Shown: positions 28,307-37,949 of the stretch, piece by piece
How the letters are laid out: the number at the start of each line of letters is the position of its first letter
How positions within the stretch are numbered: the first letter of the stretch is position 1
Source: Deltaproteobacteria bacterium
GTDB lineage: Bacteria > Desulfobacterota > Binatia > UBA9968
Length of the DNA: 51,275 bases
Assembly: GCA_009379725.1 (NCBI GenBank)
Contig: WHTF01000015.1
Span: forward strand, 1 to 51,275
Direction: 5' to 3'
The notes under the pieces: model-generated
The model's database searches: none
What the model was told of the DNA's origin: nothing
What the model saw: only the letters and a program-made list of their open reading frames with translations
Program-made: the position numbers and the translations under genes

Positions 28307-28760
28307 AGGCGAGATCGACTTTGTGTAAATTTACTTGGGTATAGCTGAGCAGTTCTTCTAAGGTATGGAGTTTGTACGGTTTTTCGTAAAAAATGTTTTT
28401 GATACCGGTGTTGACCAGAACTTTTAGACAGTGAATGCAGGGCGTATGCGTAATATAGATCGATGCCTCTTTAATGGTTGAGCCATTCTTAGCGGCTTGC
28501 GCAATGGCATTCATCTCGGCGTGAATAGTGCGAAAACAGTTTTGCTCGGTTTCGCCGTTGGGCGTTTTTGACTCATAGATTAGGCAGCCGACATCGGTAC
28601 AGTGGGGCATTCCCGCGGGCGCTCCGTTGTAACCGGTCGCCAGGATGCTCTTGTCGCGCACGATCACGGCGCCGACCTTTGCGCGAGTGCAAGTTGACCG
28701 CTCTGCCACTTGCCGCGTAATCGTCGTGAAATATTGGTCCCAACTCAGCCGCACACTCAT
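28305..28760 (-). CDS. Deoxycytidylate (dCMP) deaminase family protein
   Basis: A 151-residue zinc deaminase, probably converting dCMP to dUMP for thymidylate synthesis. Zinc ligands are visible as HAEMNAIAQAA (His and catalytic Glu) and PCIHCLK (two cysteines). VGAVIVRDKSILATGYNGAP and AGMPHCTDVGC are typical of ComEB-type dCMP deaminases. I chose ATG 28760, with GGAG upstream, over a start at 28802 that overlaps the preceding gene. It begins 14 bp after the SAM hydroxide adenosyltransferase gene, same strand. Confidence 0.92.
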   Translation of the reverse strand: MSVRLSWDQYFTTITRQVAERSTCTRAKVGAVIVRDKSILATGYNGAPAGMPHCTDVGCLIYESKTPNGETEQNCFRTIHAEMNAIAQAAKNGSTIKEASIYITHTPCIHCLKVLVNTGIKNIFYEKPYKLHTLEELLSYTQVNLHKVDLA

Positions 28761-28774
28761 GAAAATTCTCCGTG

Positions 28775-29572
28775 TTACTGTACCCTTGAACGAAACCCGC
28801 ACTCAATCTGCACCTGGTCGCCGATCTTAGCATGGCTATGGCTAGCGGCGCTGTTTCTATAAAGTGCAATTTCAACTAGTCCCCAGCTGTTAATCAACGC
28901 AACATAGTTGCCCTTCTTGCCCGCCGCATAATTTGGCGATAGTCCTCGGATATCGAGGCTGCCGAGAGATACCCGAATTGTTTCCGTCGCCACATCTCTC
29001 AAATCACGCTCGCGGATGTTTGTAAACAGGTTGCCGAAGCCATCGATATACAATATCTCTCCGCGAATGGATTGTCCTGCACGATTTATCCGCGGCCAAG
29101 ATATGCGCACACAATCTTCCAACTCTGCGCCAAAGGCGTCTACTGAAACTCCGTGCGAAAGGTGAGCGGCAACGGGAGCAAAAATATCTCTCCCGTGGAA
29201 GGTGCGACTTTTGGGATGCAAATGGTAGGCTTCGTTCGATAAATGCACGATTCGCGTCGGCTTCTTCTCGTCAAATGACAGAGTGAGGACACCGTTATCC
29301 GGACCGATAAAATAGTGGCCTTGCGATTGGATCAGAATTGGCCGTCTTTCGGTACCGACGCCGGGGTCGACCACGACTACGTGGATAGTTCCTTGCGGGA
29401 AATACCGAAACGAAGAATTCAACACCAAGGCTGCTGCCCTGGTGTCTTGAGCAGGAATACCATGAGTGAAATCGATGATCTGCGCATTCGGATGGATGCC
29501 CAGAATCACGCCTCTCAGGATTCCTACGAAAGGATCCGTGTAACCAAAATCCGTTGTCAGTGTAATTGCCAT
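28775..29572 (-). CDS. SAM hydroxide adenosyltransferase (DUF62 family)
   Basis: A 265-residue enzyme of the SAM-dependent halogenase/hydroxylase fold that splits S-adenosylmethionine into adenosine and methionine using water-derived hydroxide. The N-terminal AITLTTDFGYTDPFVGILRG and the VVDPGVGTERRPI and IGPDNGVLTL segments are the family signature. The C-terminal barrel contains YIDGFGNLFTNI and YVALINSWGLVEIA. Start could be ATG 29572 or GTG 29587; I prefer the ATG because MAITLTTDFG is the common N-terminus. Its biological purpose is generally unclear. Confidence 0.9.
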   Translation of the reverse strand: MAITLTTDFGYTDPFVGILRGVILGIHPNAQIIDFTHGIPAQDTRAAALVLNSSFRYFPQGTIHVVVVDPGVGTERRPILIQSQGHYFIGPDNGVLTLSFDEKKPTRIVHLSNEAYHLHPKSRTFHGRDIFAPVAAHLSHGVSVDAFGAELEDCVRISWPRINRAGQSIRGEILYIDGFGNLFTNIRERDLRDVATETIRVSLGSLDIRGLSPNYAAGKKGNYVALINSWGLVEIALYRNSAASHSHAKIGDQVQIECGFRSRVQ

Positions 29573-29692
29573 CACCGCCGAGTTCACGGCAGAAACAATC
29601 TAAACAGAAAAGATCGAGAGGGTAAAGTGCCGTTAGAATCCGTGACACCTCAGTTTAGCGCCGTCAATCGGTGTAGGTACTGTCCAACTCGC

Positions 29693-30640
29693 TTATAGAT
29701 CGTCCAGTACCGCAGCGAAGAGAAGCGGCACCATAATCTCCATATGACCGGTAAGATGATAGCCTTTGCCGTTTCCCATCGTCGGCCGGTCGACGACGTT
29801 GGTCAATGGCCGGTAATGGGCTAAAAAATCGAGATTCACTGTGGTGAGTTTCTGCACCGGCTGTCTCAAGTTGCGGGCCAGGCTGACAGCTTTCAGAAAT
29901 ACCTCCGGCAGTATTACTGCCGAGCCGAAGTTAAGATAGACGCCATCGCCCAGCGTAGCGACCACAGACGTCAATGTGCGAAAGTCCCGCAAACTTCCTT
30001 CGCCGAGCGCCTTGCCGTCCGCCTTTGGATGCATGTGTATGATGTCCGTGCCGATTGCAATGTGGGCGGTTACAGGAATTCCAAGCCGTGCGGCGGTTGC
30101 AAGAATACTCAGCCGGCGATGTGCCAGACGGGCTTTGACAATCGCTTGCCCGACCGCTGCACCGATGCCAAGCTCTTTTGATGCGCCGTCTGTGATAGCC
30201 TGATTTATAAAGGCGCCGGTTTCCTCGGCCATACCGAAGCTGCCGTCTTCTAAACTGGCTGCCACGTCCTCCGAAGTCTCACCCATGAAAGCCAGCTCGA
30301 AGTCATGAATGACTCCGGCGCCGTTAAGTGCGACGGCATCAATGATACCCTTTTCCATGAAATCTATAATCAAAGGACTGAGTCCGACCTTGATCGGATG
30401 GGCACCCATGCCGAGCAAGACGGTGCGATTGGCGGCATGAGTTTGGGCGATCTTACGGGCGATCGCTTTCAGATTCTGCGCTGCGAGAATGTCGGGCAAT
30501 CCGTCGATAAAGGAATGAACGGAGCTGCCCTTTTGGACAATTTTCCCGAGCGCCGCGGTTTGGACCTTGCTATATCTTTTTTCTGCCGGATAAGTTCTGA
30601 CTTTGGAAAAATCGAGAGGCTTAAAATCTTTATTTGCCAT
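29693..30640 (-). CDS. Conserved protein, possibly deoxyhypusine-synthase-like
   Basis: A 315-residue soluble protein. The pattern TVLLGMGAHPIKVGLSPLII, then DFMEKGIIDAVALNGAGVIH and later GIPVTAHIAIGTDIIHMHPK suggests a nucleotide-binding Rossmann-like enzyme. GIIDAVALNGAGVIHDFE resembles the VDVLVTTAGGVEED region of deoxyhypusine synthases, but I cannot confirm the NAD-binding or catalytic lysine positions, and bacteria lack hypusine. The C-terminus (VDRPTMGNGKGYHLTG) is distinctive. It follows gmhA in the transcript direction: the gmhA stop is at 30646 and this ATG at 30640 overlaps nothing but is only five bases away, so the two are tightly linked. Function uncertain. Confidence 0.6.
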   Translation of the reverse strand: MANKDFKPLDFSKVRTYPAEKRYSKVQTAALGKIVQKGSSVHSFIDGLPDILAAQNLKAIARKIAQTHAANRTVLLGMGAHPIKVGLSPLIIDFMEKGIIDAVALNGAGVIHDFELAFMGETSEDVAASLEDGSFGMAEETGAFINQAITDGASKELGIGAAVGQAIVKARLAHRRLSILATAARLGIPVTAHIAIGTDIIHMHPKADGKALGEGSLRDFRTLTSVVATLGDGVYLNFGSAVILPEVFLKAVSLARNLRQPVQKLTTVNLDFLAHYRPLTNVVDRPTMGNGKGYHLTGHMEIMVPLLFAAVLDDL

Positions 30641-30645
30641 CAGCT

Positions 30646-31224
30646 TTAGCCGCTTGGAAAAAGAATCTGGTCCACTATCTCGCAGATCACATGAGCGACT
30701 AGAATATGGGTTTCTTGAATGCGTGCGGTATTTTTACTTGCCGAAACGGTGAGAAGGTAATCGACCCGATCGACCAATTTTCCACCGTTTCCACCGGTAA
30801 GCCCTATGGTGGCTATATCTAGCTTCCGACAAGTATCGACAGCGCCAAGGACATTGGCCGCATTACCACTGGTGGAGATTGCGAGAGCAATGTCTCCGGC
30901 CTTGCCCAATGCCGTTACCTGTTTAGAAAATACCTGGGAATAGTCGTAATCGTTGGCGATGCTGGTCAAAGCAGAAGAATCCGTCGTCAGGGCAATCGCA
31001 GGCAGTGGCGGTCGCTCGATGCGAAAACGATTGACGAACTCCGCGGCGATATGCTGCGCATCCGCGGCGCTACCGCCGTTGCCAAAGATTAGCAGCTTGT
31101 TACCGCTGCGAAAGCACCTAGTGAGTGCGTCAATGGCTTTTACCAGAATGTCGATGTTGTCACGCAGGAAAGCTTGCTTAGCCTGCATACTTTCTTCAAA
31201 GGCTTGGTTTATGATTTCGATCAT
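30646..31224 (-). CDS. gmhA: SIS-domain sedoheptulose-7-phosphate isomerase
   Basis: A 192-residue sugar isomerase that makes D-glycero-manno-heptose-7-phosphate, the first step to ADP-heptose for lipopolysaccharide cores. The phosphate-binding motif is FGNGGSAADAQHIAAEFVNR near residues 47-66; LTTDSSALTSIANDYDYSQV and ISTSGNAANVLGA are also typical. DiaA, a DnaA-binding regulator, has the same fold and similar sequence, so a replication role cannot be excluded. No other heptose gene (hldE, gmhB) is nearby. Confidence 0.88.
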   Translation of the reverse strand: MIEIINQAFEESMQAKQAFLRDNIDILVKAIDALTRCFRSGNKLLIFGNGGSAADAQHIAAEFVNRFRIERPPLPAIALTTDSSALTSIANDYDYSQVFSKQVTALGKAGDIALAISTSGNAANVLGAVDTCRKLDIATIGLTGGNGGKLVDRVDYLLTVSASKNTARIQETHILVAHVICEIVDQILFPSG

Positions 31225-31431
31225 CGGATGTCAGCAATTCGGTAAAACCTGGTGACGATTTCTACCATATGGGTTTCGAAGCGTAAAGCTAGGCAGGAAA
31301 GATTCAATATTCGATTGACAGCCAGCTCCTATCGGTTCGCCCTGGGATACAGTGGCAGAGGGAGCGCCATCGATAGCCAGCCATCTTATTGTCTCCGTAG
31401 ATCGACGATAGGAGTGTTTAAGAGAGCCCAG

Positions 31432-32838
31432 CTAAACACTGGTTTTGACGGAGGGCGATTGCCCCTTCAGAGTGCTTTCCGCCACTTCGGCAAGCACCTG
31501 GTCGTGTTCGTGATCTAGGGCGAATACACGGAATTGAACAACCTTGGAAGGGATAAATTCGAATAATTCCGCCAGCGATTCTTTGGTGATCTCGCCTGTT
31601 GAAGGATCGAAAATGTGAATTTGCTTTTTGCCCATGGCAAATGGATTTTCCGGCCGCGGGTCTTGAGTCGCCATATCGACACGGAATGTAAGATCGCGGA
31701 CCGATTCCGGTAAAGAGGCGCGAATTCGTTTTTCCCAATCGGTGTCTTGGATCAATGCAACGCCGTAGTGGAGTTCATTGAGCGACAACGTTCGATCGTA
31801 CGCCATCTTCCATTTCACTTCCCGGTGCAGCACGGTTTCCCATTCTTTCGCTAATGATTCGAGCTCGCCTTTTTTGCGACGCCACCGTGATACTTCTTCG
31901 AGCAACGACCAATCCGTTAAATACAAATACTCATCCATGTGTTCAAGCGGATTTCCCGGAAAGAGTACGCGCATCGTCTCCGGAAAAATGTCGCGCAGGT
32001 GGAGATCGATGGCGCGGGTAGTGCGGTGGTAATAAACGTTGCTGTAGAGATAAAGTCTCGTGTTGAGAAACATCGTCAGCGCGCTATTGCCGGCTTTATG
32101 AAGTGTCAGGCCTTTTGGAGAAAAGAAGGTGTAGTGCATGAGGCGCGCTCGATCCACCGGACCGGCAGCGATGCCGCACATATAGGAGTCACGCGACACA
32201 TAATCGAGATTATCAAACGTAAAAATTCCACTGGTAAGCGGTTGCAGCAATCTGACCCAATTGGGCTTGCGTTGATCTTCCTGACCGTTTTTCTTGATTG
32301 GAAAGGCGACGTCCTCTGGGCGCAGTTCCTCGCCGTCGGCAAATGGGCCGCTGGGGCTGCGTCGTAGTCGCCGGATAATGTCGGCAAGATAGTTTTGAAT
32401 GATGGTCTGTCCCAAATCTTCGTGGGTCAACTCAAAATCGTGCAGAAAGTTATCATCAAAAAAATGTCCGAATGGCCCGTGACCGAGATCATGGAGCAAA
32501 CCGGTCACGCGCATATACTCTTCGATAAATGGTGCCGACGGGCACTCCTCGCCGAGGACCTTATGCAACGATGGATAGAGGTGTTTGGCAAACTCGCCAG
32601 CCATGTGCATGGCGCCCAGCGAGTGTTGAAAACGACTGTGTTCCGCTGAAGGGTAGACCCAGCGCGCGCTCTGAAGCTGATAGATATAACGCAAGCGCTG
32701 CACCCAGGGAGAATCGATCAAAGCCTTCTCTGTTACTTCACCTTTTTTCTGCGGCACCGTGAACTGGATGTAGCGATGAATGGGATCCGCAATGAGCGCC
32801 GTCCCTTCGTAATCGCTGTCGGTCACATAAGTCATCAT
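31432..32838 (-). CDS. HD-domain phosphohydrolase (SAMHD1/dGTPase-like)
   Basis: A 468-residue protein with the dNTP triphosphohydrolase HD fold. Metal motifs are HSRFQHSLGAMHMAGEFA (first His) and VTGLLHDLGHGPFGHFFD (HD pair), followed by HEDLGQTIIQNYLADIIRR and FDNLDYVSRDSYMCGIAAG, whose DYVxRD step is typical of this group. The C-terminal about 150 residues (from roughly 320) are charged and less recognisable. It probably cleaves dNTPs or related nucleotides. It begins 8 bp behind archease on the same strand. Confidence 0.85.
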   Translation of the reverse strand: MMTYVTDSDYEGTALIADPIHRYIQFTVPQKKGEVTEKALIDSPWVQRLRYIYQLQSARWVYPSAEHSRFQHSLGAMHMAGEFAKHLYPSLHKVLGEECPSAPFIEEYMRVTGLLHDLGHGPFGHFFDDNFLHDFELTHEDLGQTIIQNYLADIIRRLRRSPSGPFADGEELRPEDVAFPIKKNGQEDQRKPNWVRLLQPLTSGIFTFDNLDYVSRDSYMCGIAAGPVDRARLMHYTFFSPKGLTLHKAGNSALTMFLNTRLYLYSNVYYHRTTRAIDLHLRDIFPETMRVLFPGNPLEHMDEYLYLTDWSLLEEVSRWRRKKGELESLAKEWETVLHREVKWKMAYDRTLSLNELHYGVALIQDTDWEKRIRASLPESVRDLTFRVDMATQDPRPENPFAMGKKQIHIFDPSTGEITKESLAELFEFIPSKVVQFRVFALDHEHDQVLAEVAESTLKGQSPSVKTSV

Positions 32839-32846
32839 GGGCTTAA

Positions 32847-33272
32847 CTAGACCTCAAAGATCAGCTGCGCCGTCCATTGATCGCCGGTTTTTACCATGCG
32901 GCTTTTGTCGTAGGCGATGGCGACGACTTCCTTCTCTATCTCGTGGCGATCGGGATCGATCTTTTCACCGCAGACTTCCGCTTTGACCCATTTATCTGCA
33001 AGCTCGTTGATGCGAAATTCTTTGAGTAAATATCCGCTACCTTGGTAAAGGTAAAGCAATTCACGCACCCAGTTGACTAGAAGATCATCACGGTCGGTTC
33101 CTTCCACCTCAAGAGGCAGGCGATCCTTAGTTTCGATCTTCTCAAGATCCGTTATAACGTCATACAACGCCCATCCCGAGTTCTCGAATAGTTCCGCCTG
33201 TGAGGAACCGAATACCTTGACGGCCAATTCTGAGTGATGGGGGGTAATACGAAATCGCTTTGAGTTGTCCAT
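32847..33272 (-). CDS. Archease
   Basis: A 141-residue archease, a metal-binding activator of the RtcB RNA ligase that speeds its guanylylation and several turnovers. The N-terminal FRITPHHSELAVKVFGSSQA and the DRDDLLVNWVRELLYLYQ motif are typical, as is the late KEVVAIAYDKSRMVKTGDQW. No rtcB gene is in the window; the partner may be elsewhere. Downstream is the HD phosphohydrolase gene, eight bases away, suggesting one transcript. Confidence 0.9.
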   Translation of the reverse strand: MDNSKRFRITPHHSELAVKVFGSSQAELFENSGWALYDVITDLEKIETKDRLPLEVEGTDRDDLLVNWVRELLYLYQGSGYLLKEFRINELADKWVKAEVCGEKIDPDRHEIEKEVVAIAYDKSRMVKTGDQWTAQLIFEV

Positions 33273-33499
33273 GATCCTGCGGCCCTTAACGAATTAGCGT
33301 CGATTGAAATCCTTGGTTAAGCACTCGTCAGTTAGCGAGAGATCTTCGTCATGACGGCTCTTGAGTTATGGAGGGGTACTGGCATGTGAACGCACAATAC
33401 ATATTTATCGATAGATTGTCTGGAGATAACGGAAAATCGCCGCATCCCTTTAGACTTTGTTTAAGAAGGCTCAACATCGTGTCCTCACTAGCAGTTTAT

Positions 33500-34249
33500 T
33501 TATACCCGGTTTATGAGGCTCGCCGCAAACCCTGCGCCAAAGCCATTATCAATATTAACCACGGTGACCCCTGCCGCGCAGGAGTTAAGCATTCCGAGTA
33601 AAGCCGAAAGTCCATTAAAGCTGGCACCGTAACCGATGCTGGTGGGAACAGCAATCACGGGTTTGTCGATCATGCCGCCCACCACGCTGGGCAACGCTCC
33701 TTCCATCCCGGCGACGACGATCAGTACGGTTGCTTCATCCAATCGCGGTCGATTCTCAAGCAGCCGATGAAGGCCTGCCACGCCGACATCAAAAAGCCTT
33801 TCCACACGATTACCCATCATCATTGCAGTCAGCACAGCCTCTTCGGCGATTGGAATGTCAGAGGTGCCGGCACAAACTACCAGGATGACGCCTTTGCCGA
33901 TAGATTTAATAGGCTTCCCGATCCATGTGGCGGCGCGGGCAGTGGGATGATACTCCAGTCCCCGAACCCCTTTTTTGATTCTCGCCACCTTTTCCGGATT
34001 AAGACGGGTGATCAGAATATTATTTTTGTGGCGGCGCATGGCACGCACAATGGCGGCAATATCCTCGGGACTTTTTCCTTGACCCAAAACGACTTCCGGA
34101 AAGCCTTGGCGAATCGCCCGGTGGTGATCGATCTTGGCAAAGCCGAGATCTTCATAGGGTAAATGGCGCAGTTGGGCGACAGCGCGCGGAATGCTGATCT
34201 TTTCATTCCGAACTTTTTCCAGTAGCTCGACGAGGCGTTCAGAGTCCAT
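33500..34249 (-). CDS. larB: Nickel pincer cofactor biosynthesis protein LarB
   Basis: A 249-residue protein with a C-terminal AIR-carboxylase (PurE-like) domain. LarB carboxylates and hydrolyses nicotinic acid adenine dinucleotide to start the nickel-pincer cofactor of lactate racemase-type enzymes. Visible features: RAIRQGFPEVVLGQGKSPED near the N-terminus, ARAATWIGKP, VVCAGTSDIPIAEEAVLTA, VIVVAGMEGALPSVVGG and PTSIGYGASFNGLSALLGML. The later-acting larC and larE are not in the window. GAGG lies close to the ATG. Its stop is 227 bp from archease, with nothing convincing in between. Confidence 0.93.
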   Translation of the reverse strand: MDSERLVELLEKVRNEKISIPRAVAQLRHLPYEDLGFAKIDHHRAIRQGFPEVVLGQGKSPEDIAAIVRAMRRHKNNILITRLNPEKVARIKKGVRGLEYHPTARAATWIGKPIKSIGKGVILVVCAGTSDIPIAEEAVLTAMMMGNRVERLFDVGVAGLHRLLENRPRLDEATVLIVVAGMEGALPSVVGGMIDKPVIAVPTSIGYGASFNGLSALLGMLNSCAAGVTVVNIDNGFGAGFAASLINRV

Positions 34250-34319
34250 TTACCTCATTCCAGTGGTGCCGAAGTCCAGACTTAGAATCATCGACGATAA
34301 ACTTTCTTTCCCGAGCAAG

Positions 34320-35312
34320 CTACGGCTTTTTGAAATGATCATGACCGCTCGTCGGAAGCGCAATGAGGCTGCCTGAACGATCCAAAACCGTGATTCCTTC
34401 ACATGCGGGAACGCAGGTGCCGATGCGTGTTAACGGAACCTGTGCCCGCTTCTGCAGCTTGTCAATGCGTTTACGGTCGCTGGGGCGAGCGCAAAACAAC
34501 AACTCATAGTCCTCGCCACCCGCCATTGCATAGCGCGTTCCATGTTTTCCCGCCAGTGCTCGATAAGCATGGGATAGAGGCAATTTATCTTCCCAAATAT
34601 AAGCTCCGACGGCGCTTGCTTTGCAGATGTGTCCAAGATCCTGCAACAGTCCGTCACTGACATCGATCATTGCGGTTGCCAGGTGTTCTCGCCCTAGCAA
34701 CGCACCGGCGGCGAGCCGCGCAGTTGGTTTATGATGGCGGCTGAGAAGGTATGAAGCGTCCCCTTTTGCCTGTCGGAGCGATTTGTTTTTGAGTAACTGC
34801 AGAGCCAGTGCCGAGTCACCCAAGGTTCCAGTAACATAAATATCATTTTTGATTTTGGCGCCGCTGCGGCTGATTGGCCGATAAGGGGCATGACCTATAA
34901 GGCAAGCCGAAATCAGCAGCGTATCGGCAACGCTGGTGTCTCCGCCGACAAGAGTCACATTATTCTCAGATGCCAAGGAGCTGATCCCTTTATAGAAATC
35001 ATCTATTTGATCGGTCTGAAAATCATCCGGAACTCCCAGAGAAAGAATCAAATAGGCCGGTATTCCGCCCATTGCGGCAATATCGCTCAAGTTGACCGCG
35101 AGTGTTTTGTAACCCAAGTCAAACAGTGAAGTCCAATTGAGATCGAAGTGAACTCCTTCAAGGAGCAAATCTGCAGTGACAAGAAATGAATCGGTTTTAG
35201 TTCTCATCCAAGCAGCATCATCGCCGATACCGAGCCTCACGTTTCGGTTCGTAGGCACGGCGCGACGCACCCTTTCAATAAGGCCAAACTCACCCAATCG
35301 ACTCAGTTTCAT
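34320..35312 (-). CDS. thiL: Thiamine-monophosphate kinase
   Basis: A 330-residue enzyme that phosphorylates thiamine monophosphate to thiamine diphosphate, the last step of vitamin B1 synthesis. Motifs: LRLGIGDDAAW-like N-terminus (VRLGIGDDAAWMR), LAVNLSDIAAMGGIPAYLIL, LVGGDTSVADTLLIS, and the PurM-type IDVSDGLLQDLGHICKAS. YAMAGGEDYELLFCARPSD completes the active site. Length is normal. It lies 70 bp before larB and 88 bp behind lon on the same strand. Confidence 0.95.
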   Translation of the reverse strand: MKLSRLGEFGLIERVRRAVPTNRNVRLGIGDDAAWMRTKTDSFLVTADLLLEGVHFDLNWTSLFDLGYKTLAVNLSDIAAMGGIPAYLILSLGVPDDFQTDQIDDFYKGISSLASENNVTLVGGDTSVADTLLISACLIGHAPYRPISRSGAKIKNDIYVTGTLGDSALALQLLKNKSLRQAKGDASYLLSRHHKPTARLAAGALLGREHLATAMIDVSDGLLQDLGHICKASAVGAYIWEDKLPLSHAYRALAGKHGTRYAMAGGEDYELLFCARPSDRKRIDKLQKRAQVPLTRIGTCVPACEGITVLDRSGSLIALPTSGHDHFKKP

Positions 35313-35400
35313 AAGCCTCCACGCTAAAGATCATGAACCGAAGAACCCGATCTCATGGCAGTGTACTCGAAATGATCAGTCGGGGTTTAGTCAGGAAGGT

Positions 35401-37899
35401 CTAGGGTCGTAGGGGAAGAGATCGTTCTCTACGATTCTTCGGCAAAGGTTTTCCCCGGCGTTTCACCGATTTGTTTTTGCTACCGCGCAGTTTCGCCTTG
35501 CCGCTGGCATTTTGCGCTAGCTTTGTTGAGCTTGGTTTATCGAGCAAGGCCGTTTTTAGTACCTCCGACATATTCTTGGCGGCTACCCAATGAAGCTTGC
35601 GGCGCAGTGCTTTGGGAATTTCATCGACATCCTTCTCGTTTCGGTCCGGAATAACGATAGTTTTCATCCCAGCGCGAAAAGCCGCCAACGATTTTTCTTT
35701 CAGGCCGCCAATCGGAAGCACTCGGCCTCGCAAGGTGATTTCGCCTGTCATTGCGACATCTCTGCTTACGGGTCGCCGCGTAAGCGCGGAAATGAGCGCT
35801 GTGGCCATGGTGATGCCTGCTGACGGCCCATCTTTTGGAATGGCTCCGGCGGGAACGTGGATGTGGATATCGAGTTTCTGATAAAAATCCTCTTGGATGC
35901 CCAGCTTTTTGGCATGGGCACGGGCATAGCTCACCGCCGCTTGCGCCGATTCCTTCATCACGTCGCCCAGCTGTCCGGTTAGAGTCAAGTTTCCTCGTCC
36001 TTTTGATAGCGACGCTTCAACGTATAGAATCTCTCCCCCTGCGCTAGTCCAAGCAAGCCCTGTGGCGACTCCGATTTCATGGTGTTCCTGCTCAGCTTCC
36101 GGTAGGAATTTAGGAGCTCCCAAGAAGGAATGAACGTTGGCGCGGGTGATTCGGGTCAGTTCGATTTTACCCTCGGCTACTTTCCGCGCTACCTTACGAC
36201 AGATCGATGCAATCTCTCTTTCAAGATTTCGCAAGCCTGCTTCTTTGGTGTATTCGGCGATAATGCGTAACATAGCGTCATCAGAAATCTCGATTGTCTT
36301 GGCGGAGAGCCCGTTATCTTCGAACTGCCTCGGGATTAAATATTTACGGGCAATTTCGAGTTTCTCTTCATTTGTATAGCCGGAGAGTTGAATAACTTCC
36401 ATGCGATCGGTCAATGCGGGAGGAATCGGATCGAGTAAGTTGGCCGTGCAGATGAAAAGGGTGTTCGAGAGATCGAAAGGAAGATTGAGATAATGATCGC
36501 TGAAGGCGTGGTTCTGTTCGGGATCCAAGACCTCCAGTAAAGCGGCCGACGGATCGCCACGGAAATCGGCCCCAACTTTGTCGATTTCATCCAACATGAA
36601 AACGGGATTATTAGAGCCCGCTTGCTTGATGCCTTGAATGACTCGACCAGGTAATGCGCCCACATAGGTGCGCCGATGGCCGCGAATCTCAGCCTCATCA
36701 CGCACGCCGCCCAACGAAACCCGGACGAAATTCCGCCCCAGTGCGCGCGCTATGGAACGACCAAGGGAGGTCTTTCCAACTCCCGGTGGGCCGACGAAAC
36801 AAAGGATCGGACCTTTAAGCTTTTTTCGCAGTTTATTGACCGCGAGGTATTCGAGGATGCGCTCTTTGATTTTTTCCAGGTTGTAGTGATCTTCGTCCAG
36901 GACCTGCTTGGCTTTCTTGATGTTCAAATTGTCTTTGGTTTTTCTGCTCCATGGCAGATCCACCAACCAATCGAGATAGGTCCGAACGAGAGAAGCCTCA
37001 GAAGATTCCGGATGCATTTGTTCCAACCGCCGCAGTTGCTTATCCGCCTCGCGTTTAACTTCGCTGGCCATCTTCGCTTTGTCGATCTGCTTTCGCAGTT
37101 CATTCATTTCTTCGGCGCGCTCGTCGCCCTCGCCGAGCTCCTGCTGTATCTGCTTGAGCTGCTCTCGAAGGAAGTAGTCGCGTTGGGTCTTGCTCATCTC
37201 CTCTTTGGCTTGGTTCTGAATGCGCGCTTGCATCGTCGACAGCTCCAGCTCGCGGCTCAGAAGATCATTGACTTTTTTCAAGCGCTCAATGGGATCGAAA
37301 ATTTCGAGGATCGCTTGGCTCTCTTCAATTTTCAATCGCAGGTTCGAAGCGACTAAATCCGCTAGCACCCCGGGGTCGCTGATGTTATCGGTCACCATGA
37401 CAATCTCTGGGGGAAGGTTCTTTAGATTGAGGATTTGTTCGATCTTTTCCTTGGCGGTGCGCATCAAGGCTTCTACCTCGATGGGAACTTCCTGCAATGT
37501 GGGTTCGATGACCTTGCGGATTTTAACTTCAAAAAATGGCCGCTCGCGAGCATAGGTGTCCACTTCTCCCTTGGACAGACCTTGAACCAAAATTTTGACT
37601 CGTCCGTCGGCCAGCTTCAGCATCCTCATAATGGAAGCGATGGTACCGACTTTGTGAATCTCCGAGGGAGTTGGATTTTCTTCTGCGGAATTTTTCTGCG
37701 CAACTAGGAATATTAACCGGTCACGTGAGAGAGCCTCTTCGACGGCCCGGATGGATACATCTCGACCCACGAACAGCGGCAACATCATGTAGGGGTAGAT
37801 GACAATATCGCGAATCGGCAACAACGGGAGAATTTCAGGAATTTCGACTTGTGATCCCTTTGTCTCCGAGTCTTCAACTTTCCATTCAGCGTCACTCAT
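35401..37899 (-). CDS. lon: ATP-dependent protease Lon
   Basis: An 832-residue AAA+ serine protease that degrades misfolded and regulatory proteins. The N-terminal substrate domain spans about 20-220, a coiled coil follows, Walker [12 protein letters not shown] is near 370, and the C-terminal protease has the Ser-Lys dyad S693 ([12 protein letters not shown]) and K734 ([12 protein letters not shown]). It ends with an unusual basic tail of roughly 40 residues ([18 protein letters not shown]...), absent from standard Lon. The gene has its own promoter-like element at 37921-37949, nearly identical to that of grpE. Confidence 0.97.
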   Translation of the reverse strand: MSDAEWKVEDSETKGSQVEIPEILPLLPIRDIVIYPYMMLPLFVGRDVSIRAVEEALSRDRLIFLVAQKNSAEENPTPSEIHKVGTIASIMRMLKLADGRVKILVQGLSKGEVDTYARERPFFEVKIRKVIEPTLQEVPIEVEALMRTAKEKIEQILNLKNLPPEIVMVTDNISDPGVLADLVASNLRLKIEESQAILEIFDPIERLKKVNDLLSRELELSTMQARIQNQAKEEMSKTQRDYFLREQLKQIQQELGEGDERAEEMNELRKQIDKAKMASEVKREADKQLRRLEQMHPESSEASLVRTYLDWLVDLPWSRKTKDNLNIKKAKQVLDEDHYNLEKIKERILEYLAVNKLRKKLKGPILCFVGPPGVGKTSLGRSIARALGRNFVRVSLGGVRDEAEIRGHRRTYVGALPGRVIQGIKQAGSNNPVFMLDEIDKVGADFRGDPSAALLEVLDPEQNHAFSDHYLNLPFDLSNTLFICTANLLDPIPPALTDRMEVIQLSGYTNEEKLEIARKYLIPRQFEDNGLSAKTIEISDDAMLRIIAEYTKEAGLRNLEREIASICRKVARKVAEGKIELTRITRANVHSFLGAPKFLPEAEQEHHEIGVATGLAWTSAGGEILYVEASLSKGRGNLTLTGQLGDVMKESAQAAVSYARAHAKKLGIQEDFYQKLDIHIHVPAGAIPKDGPSAGITMATALISALTRRPVSRDVAMTGEITLRGRVLPIGGLKEKSLAAFRAGMKTIVIPDRNEKDVDEIPKALRRKLHWVAAKNMSEVLKTALLDKPSSTKLAQNASGKAKLRGSKNKSVKRRGKPLPKNRRERSLPLRP

Positions 37900-37920
37900 T
37901 GAGTATTTGATCCTTGGCTC

Positions 37921-37949
37921 AACTTAATCACACTGGTAACAGAGGTCAA
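37921..37949 (-). promoter_or_regulatory. Promoter-like element of lon (heat-shock type?)
   Basis: Minus strand TTGACC (37944-37949), 17-bp spacer, TAAGTT (37921-37926). The -10 region and the adjoining spacer (GTGATTAAGTT on the minus strand) match the element before grpE in 10 of 11 positions. The -10 ends 22 bp upstream of the lon ATG. Confidence 0.55.

Noticed and set aside
31413-31440. Terminator at the end of the HD phosphohydrolase
   Set aside because: An 8-bp inverted repeat (AGTGTTTA/TAAACACT) spans the stop codon, but it is AT-rich, has a 12-base loop and is not followed by a T-run on the minus strand.
33273-33499. Small gene between archease and larB
   Set aside because: A short plus-strand frame starts here but runs into larB antisense and has no ribosome site or recognisable sequence.
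35590-36047. Plus-strand frames inside lon and other housekeeping genes
   Set aside because: Many long antisense frames occur in GC-rich genes; they lack ribosome sites and homology and lie wholly within strong genes.
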